The notes under the pieces are model-generated. The model worked only from the letters and a program-made list of their open reading frames with translations. It was not told where the DNA came from and searched no databases. From contig CAJKSU010000169.1 in the NCBI GenBank assembly GCA_905202605.1, forward strand, positions 1 through 6,279: DNA of 6,279 bases, given 5' to 3'. Positions 6,252 through 6,279 of the stretch are shown one piece after another (position 1 is the first letter of the stretch; each line of letters opens with the position of its first letter). The position numbers and the translations under genes were made by a program. Origin of the DNA: an uncultured Eubacteriales bacterium (GTDB lineage: Bacteria; Bacillota; Clostridia; Oscillospirales; Oscillospiraceae).

Positions 6252-6279
6252 TTCCAGTCTGCTTTCAAGAAAACTGAAT

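Overview
The window looks like chromosomal DNA of a Gram-positive, probably anaerobic gut-type Firmicute (Clostridia, possibly Oscillospiraceae). The grounds are moderately high G+C with G/C-rich third codon positions, strong AGGAGG-type ribosome binding sites, a BceAB-type peptide-detoxification transporter (a Firmicutes family), a glycolytic phosphofructokinase with pyrophosphate-type active-site residues, and a lipoprotein gene. The assignment is inferred from gene content and not from a marker gene. I see no tRNA, rRNA, CRISPR array, insertion sequence or prophage gene.

Layout. Bases 1-136 hold either the tail of an upstream gene or non-coding DNA, a perfect 9-bp inverted repeat that contains a DnaA-box-like 9-mer, and a promoter with a perfect TATAAT. 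Bases 137-2892 (+) are a two-gene operon: an ABC ATPase and a 10-helix FtsX/MacB-type permease, overlapping by 4 bases (GTGA). They form a BceAB-type exporter/detoxification module for cell-wall-active antimicrobial peptides. A strong hairpin at 2902-2926 ends this operon and also the convergent gene that follows.

Bases 2947-4188 (-) encode a phosphofructokinase of the pyrophosphate-linked type. Bases 4390-5355 (+) encode a class II fructose-1,6-bisphosphate aldolase. The two are divergent across about 200 bases, and each has a well-formed promoter (TTGC-type -35, 17-bp spacer, extended TGG -10). The two promoters resemble each other closely. Together the enzymes interconvert fructose-6-phosphate and the triose phosphates, consecutive steps of glycolysis.

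A second perfect hairpin at 5374-5406 follows the aldolase. Bases 5468-6238 (-) encode a lipoprotein with a clear signal peptide and lipobox, a low-complexity Ala/Ser/Glu linker, and a roughly 200-residue domain I do not recognise.

Most of the window is familiar. The points most worth following up are the matched divergent glycolytic promoters, the Asn in the GGNDS motif of the phosphofructokinase, the DnaA-box-like inverted repeat, and the unknown lipoprotein. I did not find a convincing new multi-gene system.
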